47,328 nt of DNA from an uncultured Clostridia bacterium (GTDB lineage Bacteria > Bacillota > Clostridia > Christensenellales > QALW01): positions 1-47,328 of the forward strand of contig CAKRZX010000019.1 of NCBI GenBank assembly GCA_934434555.1. The letters run 5' to 3'. The position numbers and the translations under genes were made by a program. Below the pieces are notes generated by a model that searched no databases, was not told the DNA's origin, and saw only the letters and a list, made by a program, of their open reading frames with translations. Shown here in pieces: positions 45,573 through 47,328 of this stretch (position 1 is its first letter; every line of letters starts with the position of its first letter).

Positions 45573-46838
45573 TTATATTTCCTTTTTCTTTTTCCTCGAA
45601 ACTACTGCCAAAGCAACTGCCGATACAACCGCGGTCGCAATAAGTGCAACGGGAAGCACGTCGCCTGTGCCGTTGGACTTGCCGTTCTTTTCGTAGGAAA
45701 GTTCAATGCCGATTTTATCCGCGTTGGGCATCTGTGTTGCTTTACTGAGCGTCATAGCGGTGTCAGAGTCACAGAATACTGTAAACGAAGTTCCCGCAGC
45801 AAGCGCATAGTCGCCGTCAAGGTGATATATGTCAAAACGAAGGAATAAGTCTTTAAGAGCAACTTTCTGGTCAAGGATCGTAACAGAGCCGTCTGCAACA
45901 TCCGCAGTATAGGTTACGCTTTCGGTCTTGCCGGGTTCGATAACAACGGGTACCATATCGTTGGGATTGCCCGCCCATGTGGGATTACCGTCCGCACCTT
46001 TAACTTCCGCCTGAATTCTGAAAACAACGGTAACGTCGTCTTCGCCGTTATTCTTAATCAAAAGAGTTTTGGTAAGTTTGTTGTCCTTAACATCTTTGTC
46101 GGAAACGATATTCGCGGGCGAGCAAATGTACTGACCCTCGTTTGACGAAATGTTGATATCATCTTTTACCGTGAAAGTAACGCCTGTGGGAACCTTAATC
46201 TCTGCGGCTTTTTCGCCCTTGATTGAAACGGTGAGATTGTCAATGTACATACCCATTGTGCTGCCTTCCATGCTGTCGAACATAAGCCTGTACTTATCGC
46301 CGTCTTCATTGTTGATTGCAGCCGCATCGGCGCTGTTCATATAGAATTCAAACTCATATGTATCCCAATCATCATTGAACGCGTTCACCGCTTTATTGCC
46401 ATCAATATCGGCATAGATAGCGAAATTCTCGGGTTTGTCACCGCCCGCCTGTGCTACATCTTCTTTTGTGGCACGGTTTTTAACGTTACGGAGAAGAAGT
46501 CTCGCTTTGCCGTCGGATTCAACGGTTTTTGCATCAAGCGAAATTTTTACTGTGCAGGCTTCCATTTTGTTGTCAGCCATTGCCTGTTTAATCGCCGGAC
46601 CGAGTTCAAAGTAGGGTGATTCCCACGCTACCGTTGTTGTAAATTTGAGAACTTTGCCCTGTCCGCTTTCGGTTACGTAAACCACATTCGCATTTTTCCC
46701 CTGATAGCCATCGGGTGCTTTTTCGTCCTCGAAGTCATACTTGATTATCTGCTTGAATTCATCGGCAGCAAGGGATACAACGGATACTACCGAAATAATC
46801 ATGGCAACCGCAAGCAGAACGCTCAGAAATTTTTTCAT
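45573..46838 (-). CDS. Membrane-anchored surface protein with a carbohydrate-binding-like domain
   Basis: A 421-residue protein. ATG at 46838 is preceded by AAAGGATATT; a start at 46871 would place a charged leader before the signal. Signal peptide 1-24 (SVVSVVSLAADE). Domain 1 (about 25-205) is a beta sandwich with WESPYFELGPAI and YIDNLTVSI, parallel to the modules encoded at 33860-35296. Domain 2 (about 210-385) is another beta domain. A helix VLPVALIATAVVSAVALAVV with KKKK follows. It is probably displayed on the cell surface; ligand unknown. Confidence 0.75.
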   Translation of the reverse strand: MKKFLSVLLAVAMIISVVSVVSLAADEFKQIIKYDFEDEKAPDGYQGKNANVVYVTESGQGKVLKFTTTVAWESPYFELGPAIKQAMADNKMEACTVKISLDAKTVESDGKARLLLRNVKNRATKEDVAQAGGDKPENFAIYADIDGNKAVNAFNDDWDTYEFEFYMNSADAAAINNEDGDKYRLMFDSMEGSTMGMYIDNLTVSIKGEKAAEIKVPTGVTFTVKDDINISSNEGQYICSPANIVSDKDVKDNKLTKTLLIKNNGEDDVTVVFRIQAEVKGADGNPTWAGNPNDMVPVVIEPGKTESVTYTADVADGSVTILDQKVALKDLFLRFDIYHLDGDYALAAGTSFTVFCDSDTAMTLSKATQMPNADKIGIELSYEKNGKSNGTGDVLPVALIATAVVSAVALAVVSRKKKKEI

Positions 46839-47181
46839 ACTATCAATATCCTTTCTACGTGTTTTATACACGGTTTGTTTACGATCTTATTATACACTTC
46901 GCGATTTCATTTTGTCAATACTCTTTGTGAAAATTGTGCGTGATTTAACAAATTGTTCATATATACATATGTGAGAATGCAATATTCGCTTGTACTGCAA
47001 CATATGCTTTGAGTTTATTGTGGGCTTTTGGGGGGCGAATCATTACATTTTATTGTTGCAAAAAAGAATATATTACAGGATTCCGGCAGAGTTTTACCGT
47101 AAGCGGCAAGAATTTGAGCTCTGCAATAAACAGACAAAAAAGCAGAGCCTTTCGACTCTGCTTATCAATTCTTTTTTAGAA
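46839..47181. other. Gene-free stretch with promoter and tuf terminator
   Basis: On the minus strand TTGACA (46913-46918) and TATAAT (46889-46894), 18 bases apart, form the promoter of the surface-protein gene. The remaining AT-rich DNA to about 47130 shows no gene or strong structure. Confidence 0.6.
47141..47162 (-). terminator. Terminator of tuf
   Basis: On the minus strand AGCAGAG and CTCTGCT pair around TCGAAAGG, followed by TTTTTTG, about 20 bases after the tuf stop. Confidence 0.8.
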
Positions 47182-47328
47182 TTATTTGATTATCGACGAT
47201 ACGATACCTGCGCCTACGGTTCTGCCGCCTTCGCGGATAGCGAAGTGAAGACCTTCTTCAATAGCGATTTCGGTAATAAGGTCGATTTCCATGGTGATGT
47301 TATCACCGGGCATTACCATCTCTACGCC
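47182..47328 (-). CDS. tuf: Elongation factor Tu, C-terminal end (5' part outside window)
   Basis: The last 48 codons of EF-Tu run from the window edge to TAA at 47182-47184. The sequence GVEMVMPGDNITMEIDLI and the end FAIREGGRTVGAGIVSSIIK is the nearly invariant C-terminus of the bacterial protein (domain 3). The gene delivers aminoacyl-tRNA to ribosomes. Only the 3' part is visible. Confidence 0.96.
   Translation of the reverse strand, partial: GVEMVMPGDNITMEIDLITEIAIEEGLHFAIREGGRTVGAGIVSSIIK

Overview
The window looks like a chromosome segment of a fermentative, spore-former-type Clostridia bacterium, probably of the Oscillospiraceae or a related gut lineage. The evidence is Gram-positive style Shine-Dalgarno sites and lipoprotein signals, a T-box leader, a complete Rnf complex, a SPOR-domain protein and consensus SigA promoters. 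I name the lineage from gene content only. No phylogenetic placement was possible.

Region 1 (1-8.9 kb) is an accessory-looking run of same-strand genes. It opens with a cut-off zinc-ribbon protein, then two DUF4428-type zinc-ribbon proteins, two lipoproteins, a YdjG-like zinc-ribbon membrane protein next to a YdjH-like TPM-domain protein, three small unknown proteins, a secreted membrane-anchored protein and an orphan degenerate receiver domain. YdjG/YdjH are known as neighbours of PspA in Bacillus, so this is probably part of an envelope-stress module whose PspA/SPFH partners may lie upstream of the window. The block ends in decayed DNA (a DUF4143 ATPase fragment and imperfect repeats) abutting the 3' end of a tRNA-Leu gene, as expected at an island edge.

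Region 2 (9.9-18.8 kb) is the F-type ATP synthase operon in the order atpB-E-F-A-G-D-C, with no atpH (delta subunit) gene. It is followed by a small P-loop protein, threonine synthase and a lipoprotein. Region 3 (18.8-21.9 kb, minus) is a TrpXYZ-type ABC importer behind a T-box leader whose specifier reads as TGG (Trp). Region 4 (21.9-26.2 kb) holds an (alpha/alpha)-toroid carbohydrate-active protein and, divergently, a sugar-phosphate isomerase, an MBL hydrolase and NagB.

Region 5 (26.3-33.1 kb, minus) is one tightly packed operon: apbE, a NusG-domain-II protein, a Gx-transporter protein, then rnfC-D-G-E-A-B. The flavin transferase is therefore made together with the flavoproteins it modifies. 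Rnf (ferredoxin:NAD oxidoreductase ion pump) and the ATP synthase of Region 2 would form the energy-conserving pair of the cell. Next comes mscL with an unusual C-terminal zinc ribbon.

Region 6 (33.8-43.8 kb) is carbohydrate-related: a membrane-anchored protein with two carbohydrate-binding-like domains, a membrane-anchored SGNH esterase, a cytoplasmic GH3 enzyme, a SPOR-domain protein, an AraC regulator and a cassette of MBL hydrolase, enolase-superfamily dehydratase and SDR dehydrogenase that could oxidise a sugar to a keto-deoxy acid. Region 7 (43.9-47.3 kb) holds tRNA-Thr, pyrophosphatase, a YhbY-type protein, a second membrane-anchored binding-domain protein related to the one in Region 6, and the 3' end of tuf at the window edge.

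The observations I rate highest are the missing delta subunit together with a shortened b and an altered alpha N-terminus, the zinc-ribbon/TPM/pseudo-receiver cluster, and the NusG-II/Gx/ApbE-Rnf operon.
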